DNA of 64,000 nucleotides, from contig LSRY02000030.1 of assembly GCA_001643675.2 (NCBI GenBank), forward strand, positions 234,501-298,500. The letters are read 5' to 3'. Source of the DNA: Monocercomonoides exilis (taxonomy: Eukaryota > Preaxostyla > Oxymonadida > Polymastigidae). The notes below the pieces were generated by a model. That model did not search any database. It saw only the letters and a program-made list of their open reading frames with translations, and was not told the origin of the DNA. The position numbers were made by a program, and so were the translations under genes. This document shows positions 22,488 to 32,920 of this stretch, one piece after another; within the stretch, counting starts at the first letter, position 1; every line of letters begins with the position of its first letter.

Positions 22488-24990
22488 CCATCGTTAAAAA
22501 ACCCGGGAATTTTTCAAAAACCCGGAGAAGCCTTTTTTTTAAATTTGCATTTAAACTTATTCAAAACAAGTATTCCTCTATGATTTCCGCAATATAAACT
22601 AATATAAAAGCAGGTATGATTCATACATCAATTAAAATCATATTTGTTCTTTCAATATTTATTGAGTTATATGTTTTAATCATAGAAGAAATTCTAACTG
22701 CTTTTTGGCTTTGTATAATTGAAAGTTAGAATTTGTTGTTTGTTTCTTATATTTCCATGCCACTTGTGTTTGTTCGCAAATAAAATTGCTTATATTCAAA
22801 ACTCTATGCCTCAAACATTAATACGAATTAATAAACTTCAATTATTTCTATTTTATTGGACTTTTCTGAAATGAGAAAACAATTGTTATATGAATAACGA
22901 ATAAAAAAATATATTTTTCATGATAAATGCACTTTTCAAGGATTTGATTGAGTTGCATTTATTTGTCGTTCAAACCAATGAACAATTGTCTGAAGAATTT
23001 TCGTTATATCTTCGATATCTTTCTTTGATTATATGCGTCGTCGTCATAATCAATCCTCATGCATTTTCTTTTCCATTTCATTTTGTTGCTATTTCTCCTG
23101 CAACTGTTTTCTTTTCTTTTCTCCATTTTCTCTTCTTTCTTTTCTTTTCTTTTCAAATCCAATAAATCTTCTCTCGATTGTTTCTTTTTTTCTTTTCGAA
23201 GAATGGAAGCACAGTTGATTTCTTTCATCTTTTGAATAGGTTCATTTTCACAATATCTTTTTTTTTCATCTTCAATTTTCTTTTTCTTTGGAGAAAATTT
23301 ACCAAACAGCTGCTCTTTATTCTCATTGTCATTCAATGATGCTTCCTTTTCAGGTGTTCCACTTATTCTTTCAAGAACCGGAGCAGCTTTGACCGGCCAA
23401 ACGCCCGTCTGCCTGAATGCACGCTTAATATTTGAAGGTGCGACCGAAGCAGAAAGAGCTTCTGGAAGAATATCGAAGATGGCTGAGCGAAACGCTGCAG
23501 AAGAATGATCAGTTGGAGCTTTAAAGCTATTATTATATGTTTTCTTGAATCGTGCAAAAATTGAATTATCGCACGGTTGCAGAAGATGAGTTAAATTCGG
23601 TGGAAACTTTTTTATGATGATGTTTTTCTTTTTTGCAACCATTTCAACAGCTTCGCTGTTGAGAGAAGAATGGTTATCCATCAGGAACAATGCAAATTTC
23701 ATTCCTCCATATTTCATCTTTTTTTCAATATTATCAAGCCAATAATCAAGCATAATTTTTACGAAGATTTTTGAAGTGATCCATCCTGAAGATGTGAAGA
23801 TATAATTTATGTTGAACGATGAAAGCATACGAAATTCCACTGGAATTTTTTTCGCAGGCCAAAGAAGAAAAGATGACAAACATGAGCCATCTGCGCATGC
23901 ACATAAGCACAATGTTGTGTTAGAAGTCTTTTTCGAAGAAGGAGTCGAAGGAGGTTTCTGGTTTTGCAGACATACCACAAGTTTTCAAGAATCCGCACCC
24001 AGATGAAGTGAAGTTTCATCAAAATTAAAGATACCTGATGGGACTATTTCTTTCTCATTCACAATCTGCGAAAGTTCATCAAACCACTTTCTGACGGAAT
24101 CAGAAGATTGGGAAGATATTTTTGCAGTGTCCAATTGCTTTGAAACAGCTGACTTCAATATAGAACTTTTTTGAATAACATAGTATGCGGCTGTTAAACT
24201 TGGTATTTTTTTCGCTTCTTCGTCTTTTGAAAATTGTTCCAAATGCTCCACAATCTAAAAATATTTAAAAAAATTAATTTTTATAATAGAAATTAAACAT
24301 AAACCATTTTGTGCACGTCTTTAACTCTTATTGTTTCACCTTTTGAGAGACGAAAAATAACTTGGTTTTCGATTTTTTCTATTAAATCTGGCGTAATTAT
24401 CGGAGGTCTTCCGTTGACTCCCGCCTTCCTTTTCTGCTTCTCTGCCGCTATTCCTCTGTACCATGAGCCATTTGATATTGTGCCAGAATCAACAGCCACT
24501 TTTCTTGTTATTATATGATCCTTACGCAGTTCAAATATTTTTTGGGATGTTGTTTTTAACCTTCTTATTTCGGAGGTTGCCAACTTTTTTCTTAGTTCTG
24601 GTAACGACAATTCTTTTGTAACAGCCATTAATATGGATTTGATTTTTGATCAATTTTTTATGAAAGTGAGTATTAATTATGATTTTTAGTTTAGGCTTCT
24701 TAAAAAGGAATCATAAAAGTGTCAAAAAATTGTGAAAATGAAAAATATGACAATTGGAGAATGCTTATTTTTTTTTCTTTTTGAGAAATAAACATATTTC
24801 AAAATAGAATTTTTTTGTCGATGTATATTCAATAGCAATTAAATGTGATTTGTTTTTTTGATATTGCATTAATATTAATATTCAACGAGAAATAATACAA
24901 TTATTGAAAATACTTTTTGACGTGATAATCGTGAACTGTTTTTTCATGAAGTCCGGGTTTTTGAAAAATTCCCGGGTTTTTTAACGATGG
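22488..24990. mobile_element. Pogo-like Tc1/mariner DNA transposon
   Basis: A 2,503-bp element with 39-bp terminal inverted repeats at 22488-22526 (starts CCATCGTTAAAAAACCCGGG) and 24952-24990 (complement), flanked by TA at 22486-22487 and 24991-24992. It carries one minus-strand transposase gene. The left flank, ending TTTGG before TA, is the same 5 bases as at the fold-back element at 16278. Two other copies of the host segment lack the insertion, which fixes both boundaries. Termini and TA duplication are complete, so the copy may still be mobilised in trans. Confidence 0.9.
23004..24628 (-). pseudogene. Pogo-like DDE transposase with one nonsense codon
   Basis: Exon 1 (24628-24305, 108 codons) carries a helix-turn-helix-type region (LPELRKKLATSEIRR; VKDVHKM). 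A 50-nt intron, 24304-24255 (GTTTATG...TTTTTAG), is removed in phase 0. Exon 2 then encodes a DDE_1-type catalytic domain: first Asp in FNFDETSL (codon 24020-24018), second in FLMDNHSS (23678-23676), third in LLQPCDNSIFARFKK (23570-23568). All three acidic residues are present. A single TGA at 23987-23985 interrupts the frame between the first and second Asp; the next open frame continues in the same phase. The C terminus is a Lys/Arg-rich tail (EKKKQSRED, KEKKEEKMEK). Full length would be about 525 residues, usual for pogo/Tigger. The start is the ATG at 24628. Probably inactive unless the stop is read through. Confidence 0.85.
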
Positions 24991-24992
24991 TA

Positions 24993-25380
24993 TTAATATA
25001 TATATGTATATCTGAAATTATGTCTGTTGACTGTTTTTGTGTTTCTTTCAGGGAAAAAAGCGGAAATGAATGAAAATGAATGAAAGCGGGATATCTCGTT
25101 GTTCAAAGTGACCATAAAGTTGGGAGAGCGAATTCATACGAAAAGCACCCAGGGTGAAGGGATTGGGAAGGGAATTGGAGATGATATTTTCAGACGAGAA
25201 ACAAGGATATTATTCAATGAGAAAGATGAAATTGAAGAAAATACATAAGTTTCACATTTTTCAGAAGAACCGGAAATCGATGCATTTGATGGAGAAACAA
25301 CTGATGGAAAGGATGATTTGCGAATCAGACTATGAAACACTTGAAAAAGGAAGGAATGAAGGAAAGGATTTGGAAAACTA
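24993..25380 (+). pseudogene. Repeated host segment, 3' part
   Basis: Continues the segment interrupted by the pogo-like element. After an intron-like end (TTTCTTTCAG at 25049) a frame reads KRDISLFKVTIKLGERIHTK, then QGEGIGKGIGDDIFRRET and FNEKDEIEENT. A GT..AG-like stretch (GTTTCACATTTTTCAG) is followed by EEPEIDAFDGETTDGKDD. The copies at 49200-49470 (-) and 56750-57100 (+) show the same frame with small changes. All three copies have a stop (TGA or TAA) just before KRDIS, so all may be non-coding. I do not recognise the protein; Lys/Glu/Asp-rich and likely intracellular. Confidence 0.5.
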
Positions 25381-25994
25381 ATTAAAGAAATTATTATAAT
25401 AATATTTGAATTCTTTCACCATCATAAGCAGAATTGTACTTTTAAAGCATCAGACTTGTTAACATGGAGCAAAATATTTTGCTTCAATCATTTTCATTAA
25501 AAAATTATGCACTTTTCATTGACTTTTTTATATCAAAAAACACAATAAAAATGGGTCCATTTTTTGATATTCGTGAAATGTTGGTAAACTTTATGTTTCT
25601 ATTTCAACAATGCCTGTTTAGGATGTGAAAATCAGTTTTTTTTTGAAATATGATAAAGCGATATAAAAATATGTGCGAAGCAACTTTTCAATGCCAAGTG
25701 CAAAAAAAGTTTGAAAGTCAGCATTTTTCCCCACATGGTGAACAAATATTTCCAAAACGAAAACATGGAATATTGGACACTCGGAATTTATGAAATCAAT
25801 AAAACAAAACTTCTTCCATGAGAAAATGGAGTTGAAATTCATAACTATTTATTTTCGCATTTCGTAGTAATACTTTTAATTTGAGAACTTCCTCCTCATC
25901 ATTTCAGTCAAACAGTCTGGTTGCAATAATAAATAAAAACAACTCCTCATTTTCTGACATTTTTCATTTCAATTCGCAATAGAGTTAATAAATA
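25381..25994. other. AT-rich spacer
   Basis: No supported gene. A 74-codon minus-strand frame (25618-25842) has no recognisable features. The stretch ends at the presumed left edge of the DIRS-like retrotransposon. Confidence 0.5.
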
Positions 25995-26509
25995 AATTCA
26001 AGGAGCATGTTTGCTCCTCACTATTAAGTATAGGATTCATTTTATGGGTGGTTAAGGATCAAACTTTTCCAATATTCACATTTTCTTTGACATTATTGTC
26101 CGCATTTAAAAAATGGAGAATGAACATGTCTTATTATCAAACAGAGATGGAGAGGGAAATGATTTTGATCTTGCGTTGAGACTGATGAGAGTGGAAAATA
26201 TGATGGAAGAATTAGCAAGGAGCCAGACATGGCCAATGCAGTCCGGAGTTGCGAAGATGATACCAATGAAAAAAGAGAAGAAAGAGCGACAAAGAAGAGG
26301 CAGATAGAGATCGAGCGAGTTCGAATCGGATGCAAATTTTTTTGAAGTGATCGCGAGGGGTACACAAGGAAAGCATGAGAGAGGACGTCGCACATATGGA
26401 CGAATGAAAAGACTGGAGGACGAAGATGACAGTGATTGGGCTTCGGAAGAGAAAGAGCTGTGTGAAAAGAAGGAAAGAACATAAAATTTTGCCAGAATTT
26501 TTCCCATGG

Positions 26510-27370
26510 AATGGCTGACTCCTCGGAGACAGGCGAGCGAGTTGAGGAAGTTCATAGAGTTTTGAAAAGCTGGCTCGATACGAACGAGCGATGTCATATG
26601 AAATGCATATATTCAGAAGAGCGAGAAGGAATTTTTCACAGGACACACGGAAACAAGTTGGATAGCACCAGCCAGAACAGCCATTACAACAAAGGGGAGA
26701 AGAGACTCACCGGAAGAGAGCCAGGAAATCAAACTCCTCCAGCCAGCTCTTGAATCGGGCTTTGAAGCAGCGAAAGCGATCTCAGCCCTAACAGCAAAGG
26801 AGCTGAAGAGAACTCACCAGTCTGAGGAGGTAAAAGAACAATTGTGAGGACTCTTTTGCGCCTATGCGCTTATTGCCGACTGTATCCGCAGAAAAAATCT
26901 ACTGAAGGTTATATCACAGTCGAGCTGGGAGAGCGCGAAAGGGTTTCTTGAAGGAGGAATGTCCAAGGAGGTGCCAGAGAATTTGAGGAAGTTGGTGGAG
27001 AGCACCTGCTTTTTTCAAGCAGAGGGAGATGCAGCAGGATACGGTGCATCTCCCGACTCCACAACAGGTTTCGGGGCTGCAACGGCCAGAAGTTGACCCC
27101 CGAAAAGATATAGTTCGAGAAGGAGCATCCAGGGATTCGAATACAGACAGCTCCAGAGAAGGGGATACGGAAGGAGCTTCACAGATTTCAGGGGAAAGAA
27201 GAGAATTCCCCAGTTCCAAGCTCAGTTCGTCGCAACCATCGCTGGGAGGCCAGTCACTATCACTGGACCTTTGCCACCAGCTCCCCCAAGGACATAAGGA
27301 GGGACAGCTGTGGAATCAACAATTGGTGCCAACAAATGGTCGCAGGAGTAAGGAGGAAGAGGGGAGAGAG
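26510..27370 (+). pseudogene. Gag-like region of the DIRS-like element
   Basis: Several overlapping + frames with stops carry a charged, helical protein: MEWLTPRRQASELRKF, ALESGFEAAKAISALTAKEL, EEVKEQL, ESAKGFLEGGMSKEVPENLR. These are followed by a Ser/Arg/Gly-rich, then Pro-rich stretch (RPVTITGPLPPAPP). Composition and position before the reverse transcriptase suggest a nucleocapsid-type protein. No zinc knuckle is visible. The assignment is by position. Confidence 0.4.
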
Positions 27371-28079
27371 AGAGTGGAGAGAGAAGAGAGAGCCGCGCTT
27401 TACCACGAGACCGAGAGAGGAGAGAGAGAATCAAATTACAGCGAAATGACTACACAACAAGAAACCGCAGCTCTTTTCGAGATGAGATCAGAGACGGAAG
27501 TGTCGAAACAATACGTGAATATCAGAGAGACTCTGAGCTCGTTAGACCAAAGGAAGAAAAGAGAATGAGAGACCACAGAGGGTCGTGCGATGGAGATATC
27601 GAGAGAAGATGCGTAATACGACACAACGGAAGAAAACTCAGCATATCCCCGATTGACGGGACAGATGAGCGATATGAGGAACGAGAAGATAGTTAGGAGA
27701 GCTTCTGGGACTGTTATGGAGTCCCCAATTGGAAGTGCATTGGAGGAGAACTCGAAGACAGCTATTGCAGATATTCTCGAAGGAGAAGTGAATAAACAAA
27801 TGCAGTATGGCCGCAGGATACCAGAAGTGAAGAGGAGCATCGCGATTGGATTACTGAGGGAACCATTATCAGGGAGACTAGTGAACAGGATGAGCGAGTG
27901 GAAGAAGATTGGGGGAGACAAACTAGTGAGCCGTGGTATAAGAGCTCGATGGAGAAGCCCCCAGTCCCCAATCTCACTCGAGGAGAGAAAACACAAACAG
28001 GAGTTTCGGGGAACTACGGAGATGACGAGGAATTATTTATCCCTCTGGGAGGAGGAATTGAAGGACTGAGTGGTGAAGC

Positions 28080-28625
28080 CCATACAGGAGTCGGAGGGGA
28101 AGTGGTTCAACCCGACATTCATGTTAATAAAGAAGAACGGGAAAGTGGAGAAAGATATTAGATTGCAGGGCGCTAAACGAGGAAGTGTGGGGAAAGCATT
28201 TCAAGATGGATTCACAGGAGACAGTGGTGGAATTCCTGGAGGAGAACGATTGGATGACCACTTTGGATATATCGAGTGCATACCAACATGTCAAAGTGGA
28301 CGAGCAATTCAGTCCCTATCTGTGCTTCAGCTTTCAAAGTCAATGTTACGCTTACGTAGGGATGCCATTTGGAACGAGGGATGCTCCTAGAATATTCACG
28401 AAGATTATGAGACGGGTGGCATCATATATCAGAGAACAGTGGAAGGTAAAGCTAGTAATATACCTGGACGACATTATCCTCATGCATCCAGACAGGGATG
28501 CATTGAGATTGATCTCACAGGAGATAGCCCAGTTCCTCAGAGATCTGGGCTGGATACTGTCGGAAGAGAAACTGAAGTTGGAACCCGCAAGGAGCGTGGA
28601 GTTTCTGGGATGGGTTTGGAATTAA
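28080..28625 (+). pseudogene. Reverse transcriptase domain
   Basis: Begins KWFNPTFMLIKKNGK in one frame and changes frame near 28140 to KILDCRALN. It then runs open to a TAA at 28623-28625. Palm motifs are clear: TTLDISSAYQHV (motif A Asp), GMPFGTRDAPRIFTKIM (motif B), VIYLDDIIL (catalytic YLDD) and GWILSEEKLKLEP..EFLGW. The YLDD and D-S-AY pattern with a following RNase H and tyrosine recombinase fits DIRS-type elements. The frameshift upstream of motif A makes it a pseudogene. Confidence 0.85.
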
Positions 28626-29531
28626 GAGAAGATGGAAGTGACACTCCAGGAGAGGAAGAGAGTGCTGCTCCTGGAGGATGTGCGAACTTGGATAGCACCG
28701 GCAAAGAAGAGGAGGAGACAAAAGACAAGAGACTTCGCAGCACCCCTCGGGAGGCTGAACTTCGTGAGGTCACAACACCCACCAGCGAGCTTGTGGATGA
28801 AGCGCATGCAATACGTGCTGAGGCAGGAAATAGCCCGCGGGGGCTGGAAGGGAGCGGTAATCGCCAACCCAATGATGCTGGGAGAATTAACACATTGGAG
28901 AATGATCCTGCAAGAGAACAGACCAAGGAGTCAGAAGAGAATGAACAGATTAGCAGAACTAACAACATATGCGTCAAAGCTGGGTTGGGGTGCAGTGTAA
29001 ACAATACTGGAAGAGAACAAAGAGGAGAAGATCAATGTCCACGGAAGTTGGACACTCCAGGAGAGTGCATTAGCGATTAACGAGAAGGAATCCAGAGCAG
29101 TGTTGAGGACACTAGAGAGAAAGTGAGCATGGCTGCAACAGCAGAAGATAGATCACATTCGGCTGAAGACAGACAACATGTCCACGAGACGGACAATACA
29201 GAAGAAAAGGGGAGCTTCATCGCTCATTCCAACACTGAGAGCATTGGAGAAGAAACTGAATAGCCTGGACATGACAATACAGACGGAGGACATCCAGGGA
29301 GAACAGAACACGGAAGCGGATGCACTCAGCCGGATGGCGAAAAAGCCGGACTACGCATCGAGGGGGGAGAAAGTCGCAGAGATATTGCAAATAGTCGCAC
29401 CAAGAATACAAGATACAATATCAGAACAGATTGCGCCGGTGCCCTGCGGAAGTACTTGGAGACTATCCTCCGTGAGAAGGAAGAGAGAGAAAGACATGCC
29501 AGGAGACGAGATAGTGCTAGTTCGTTATTAA
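28626..29531 (+). pseudogene. RNase H domain of the DIRS-like element
   Basis: Connector helices (VRTWIAPAKKRRRQK, PLGRLNFVRSQHPPA) lead to TTYASKLGWGAV, where the usual first catalytic Asp (T-D-A-S) is Tyr. Further on are LKTDNMSTRRTI (Asp and Asn of the TDN motif) and GEQNTEADALSRM (last Asp). In-frame stops occur between these blocks (after GWGAV and after LERK). The lost first Asp and the stops both predict no activity. Confidence 0.65.
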
Positions 29532-29699
29532 GAAACATTGGACGGACCATGAAGGAGATGAGAAAGAAAGGAAGGAAATTACTACCATAAGAAGTCATCA
29601 GGATTAGACTGGAGAGGGGAATATCAAAGAAGGGACCTCTTTTAAGATTGGGGAGAATACGTTGGAGCAAAGGACATAGCAGCAGCAATTCTGAAAAAT

Positions 29700-30570
29700 C
29701 AGAATAGTGAAAGAGATACGTGGAGAGCACTGCGAAGATTTAAACAATTCTTGGATAGAGAGAGCATGGATGACACCGACCACCTCACATCCAGAGATAC
29801 CAAATGGATTATGGCAGAGTTCACTGAAACGCTTTCAAATACTAACCTGTCAAGAAAAGTGATTAATCAGACGATTGATGGGATGGATATAGAAATATTT
29901 CTTAACACTAATGTTGGAGAGAATCCGAGAAGGGACAAGCAATATAAATCGATAAGGGACTTGACTATTATCACGAAATGGGCTGAAACCACCTACGACG
30001 CAAAGGATATGCGAACACTCCAAAGGAGAGCCCTCATCCTCACTATGATATTTGGTGCTTTAAGGCCAGCAGAGCTGGAGAGATAGAGAAGTGAGGCGAA
30101 GATATTTAAAGATAATACAATCCTCAAACAAGCACAAACCAAGACTTCGGGAGGTGAGGTGATCAAAGTTATAATAAATAAACATCCGAACCCACTTATC
30201 GAAGCAGTTGTGGCTCTCCAACGTTAGATGGAGTTAACAAAGACGACGTTTCAGTGTGAACAGGTGTGGTTTGACATAGAAGGGAGAAGAACTGCTAATT
30301 TGCAGAGAATCAAAGAAGAATTAGTGGCTGTCCTGAGAGAGAACGGAATACCCGACACATTTACCGCGTACTCGATAAGACACGCTGTGATAACACACCA
30401 AGCAAGACAACAAGAGGCAGATTGGAAAGCAATCAATGCGGTTGCGAGATGGGCGCCAGGTTCTTGAGTAGCCCAGAAGTATTACACAGTGCTTTCGGTT
30501 CAAGACACAAATTGGATCCTGGAGACAATCAGCGGACCAGCACCCCATGCAGGAAAGTGAAACAAGTCAG
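29700..30570 (+). pseudogene. Tyrosine recombinase of the DIRS-like element
   Basis: The N-terminal part, from about 29710, is a helical SAM-like domain. It is followed by the catalytic fold: FGALRPAELER (first Arg), a TAG, KIFKDNTI...KTSGGEVIKV strands, another stop at 30225-30227, YSIRHAVITH (second Arg-His), NAVARWAPGS, a stop, then VAQKYY with the candidate nucleophile Tyr. The order R..RH..W..Y is that of the tyrosine recombinase family used by DIRS and Ngaro elements in place of an integrase. At least three in-frame stops; inactive. Confidence 0.7.
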
Positions 30571-31103
30571 AGAAGGACAGCGAGAGAGAGAGGGTATAAG
30601 GGATGAGAAGACAATATCAGGAATTAAGGAATACACAGGAGAGAATTCACAAGCTGGGTGAAAAGAAGATCTGAGGAAGGAGAAAGCGGTCAAAGAAATG
30701 AGACTTTTAGCTTTGAGAAGAGAGAAATCAAAGACAAAAAACTTGTTCACAGAACTCCTCATCCCGACCACCCTAGCATCGGAGAACACCACTCATAATT
30801 CCAAGCAGCGTAAGCTGGCTGACTGGAAGCAAACACACTGTCTCACAAAGAAAGAAGGGCACAGACAGGAGGAAGTGTGATGTGAGAAGTCTAGGCCAGA
30901 GGATAAAGAACCGAAAAGAAACGAATTCCCGGAAATGAATGTCTCAAAAGCACGCCGAGAAAGAAAAGGAGAAGAGCAAGGTGCCGCACCTTCACCCGCA
31001 CGCTCTCAACTCATCCGCCGCACGAAGACGTGCTAGACAGGAGGGTTTAAGATTATCACCAATAAATAAATAAATAAATATAAAATTTAATAAGAATAAA
31101 AAT

Positions 31104-31878
31104 GCAACAAAAGGGCTTTCAAGACTCATTGTTGAAGAGGAAACCTGCTCTTTGCGTTCGTATATTCGCTCTATTTCGAATTAATTTATACGCAGTGAGA
31201 CAGGTTTGCTCCGAGATAATAGGAATGCGGATGGAGAGACTCAAAGCGGCTGGATGCGAGGAAGAGCGACATGCCTGTTAGAAGATGACAAGAAAAAGGG
31301 CGAGACAGCGAAGGAGAGAAGTAAAGAGTAACCGCCTAGAAAGATTTGGGGCACCCAAAACCTGTATTGAGAAACATGGAATGAATAAGAAGTTTTAAGA
31401 ATAATCCTTCTCCTTTAATCGTTATCGTATAAGTTGCAAAGAGAAGAGTCAGACTAGCCCTCAAAGTGCGTTGGGTGGATTTGCTCTGCTGATGCAGCAG
31501 AAGAGCGGGAGGCAGAGCACATCACATGCAGTTTTCTTTTCCACGCCTCGTGGAAGCGAGAGTGGTTTTTCTTTCTGCTCCGTTTCAGAACACTCGCCTC
31601 ACCGGATCCATGCACTGACTGCAGGAGAAAGCTCCGAGGGGCAACGTCCCCTGCCCTCTGGTCTTCGTGACCAATGCGAAAAGGCGAAGTCGGTGGTGAA
31701 GTGAAGCGGACAAAGCATTATTTATTTACTTAATTTTTAATGTTATTGTTTTGAATTTTTTCTCGCCATTTTTTCCACATCATTTGGGAGGGCGATGTTT
31801 TCACTCTAACCACACATAATTCAAGATCAAGACTCATTATTTCGGAGCAAATCCTGTCTCACTGCGTTCTATCAATTC
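31104..31878. repeat. ITR / internal complementary region of the DIRS-like element
   Basis: CAGTGAGACAGGTTTGCTCC at 31190 is matched in inverted orientation at about 31855-31875 (GGAGCAAATCCTGTCTCACTG). CAAGACTCATTGTTGAAGAG at 31106 is repeated directly at 31828 (CAAGACTCATTATTTCGGAG). Such paired complementary blocks next to one terminus are typical of DIRS circular-junction regions. Between them is GC-richer DNA with a 77-codon frame (31471-31704) of no recognised type. Confidence 0.5.
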
Positions 31879-32920
31879 TCAAGTTGCTTCTCTCACAGAA
31901 TGCCGCTCATTCACAATTTCTCCTTCCAAATGTCTTTCCACGTTGCATCTGTAAATTAAAAATTGCTATGCAGACTGATAGGCAAGTTTTGAAAGGTTGT
32001 GCTATTCCTGATTATTCATTATAATCTCTTTGATTTCATTCAAAAAAAATTTTCTTTCAACAAACTCACAAAAAAAGAAATGTCTTAATTTTTTTGAAAA
32101 GTTCTTTTTGTTTAATTTTCAAATTTAATAAAATTTTCATATTTTCATCAATTTTTTGTTCCCACGTTTTAAACTTCTATAAAATGAAAATAAAAACATT
32201 GTTGAGGTTTTGATATCCAATTAAGGAAAGTTTAATCCGTGGGAACAAAAAACTGATAAAAATATGAAAATTTTATTATATTTGTAAATTAAACAAAAGG
32301 AACTTTTCTAAAAAATTCACCCAAATGATAAAACAATTAAATAAATTATAGAAGAGAAACAACTTCAAACCGCATGTTCTCCTACACAGCTCAATGCTAG
32401 TAAAGCCACTTTAACTTCTTTGTGTGCCTCCTCGATTTTCTCTTTCCTCATTGAAACTTTCAGAAGAAAGAGTACACTTATTGGAAGAAATTCTTCGTGA
32501 ATTTCATATTTGTGAAGCAATAAGAAGCACTCGCTAGGATCAATTAGAAGCTTTTCGTTCTTTTTTTCCTTTTTCTGTTCTTCTTCAATTATTACCGCGT
32601 CCATTCTTTTATTCAATGAAGAATCAAAAAAGGAACTGCATGGCTTGTTTTTCACTTTGCAACAACCAATATGCTTCAGAAACAAAAGTTTATTTCCCCA
32701 AGCCAATCTTTTTTCATCAGCCATGCTATCAATTTTGTTAAACATACCTGTAGTGAAAATAGAGCCAAATTCTTTTTTTTCCTTCTCTTCTATCAATTCG
32801 TTCAATTCTTCGTCTTTTCGTATCTGTTCATCATCTTTGCAATTTTCAAATTCTAAAAACAATTCTACCGAAACAAAGCCAATGAATGAAGCAATGTTCC
32901 CTTTGAAAAAATGAAGGTTA
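31879..32920 (-). pseudogene. Charged multicopy family, truncated copy with insertion
   Basis: Exon 1 runs from about 32920 down to the TGA at 32365-32367: VELFLEFENCKDDEQIRKDEELNELIEEKEKK, MFNKIDSMADEKRL, LLFLKHIGCC, KVALLALSCVGE. Exon 2 traces resume at about 32060 (FFLNEIKEII, HNLSKLAYQSA, QFLIYRCN, EIVNERHSVREA), with stops. They end at about 31879, where the DIRS-like terminus begins, so the rest of the gene is missing. A hairpin element (32088-32320) sits where the family's phase-0 intron lies. Same family as 20117-21442 and 35910-37352. Confidence 0.65.
32088..32320. mobile_element. Small hairpin (MITE-like) element
   Basis: Two arms of about 80 bp (32089-32166 and 32238-32319) are inverted copies of each other, for example TTTTTTGTTCCCACG against CGTGGGAACAAAAAA, around a 70-bp loop. 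AT-rich and non-coding. It lies in the intron position of a charged-family pseudogene. Its termini do not match the other two fold-back families in the window. Confidence 0.6.

Larger units (their letters stand above)
25995..31878 (+). mobile_element. DIRS-like tyrosine-recombinase retrotransposon, decayed
   Basis: Clearly more GC-rich than its surroundings. Gene order on the + strand: gag-like region, reverse transcriptase, RNase H, tyrosine recombinase; no integrase or long direct LTRs are seen. Repeats near the right end fit the inverted-terminus plus internal-complementary-region design of DIRS elements: 31186-31224 is an inverted copy of 31838-31876, and 31104-31145 resembles 31828-31870 in direct orientation. 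The left end (26000-26030, GAGCATGTTTGCTCC) is a weak match to the same terminus. Every coding region has stops or frameshifts, so the copy is dead. The right edge is placed where charged-family coding sequence resumes (about 31879); the left edge is approximate. No methyltransferase was recognised. Confidence 0.7.

Noticed and set aside
26003-31870. LTR retrotransposon reading of the RT-containing element
   Set aside because: No long direct repeats and no DDE integrase; a tyrosine recombinase with inverted repeats is found instead.
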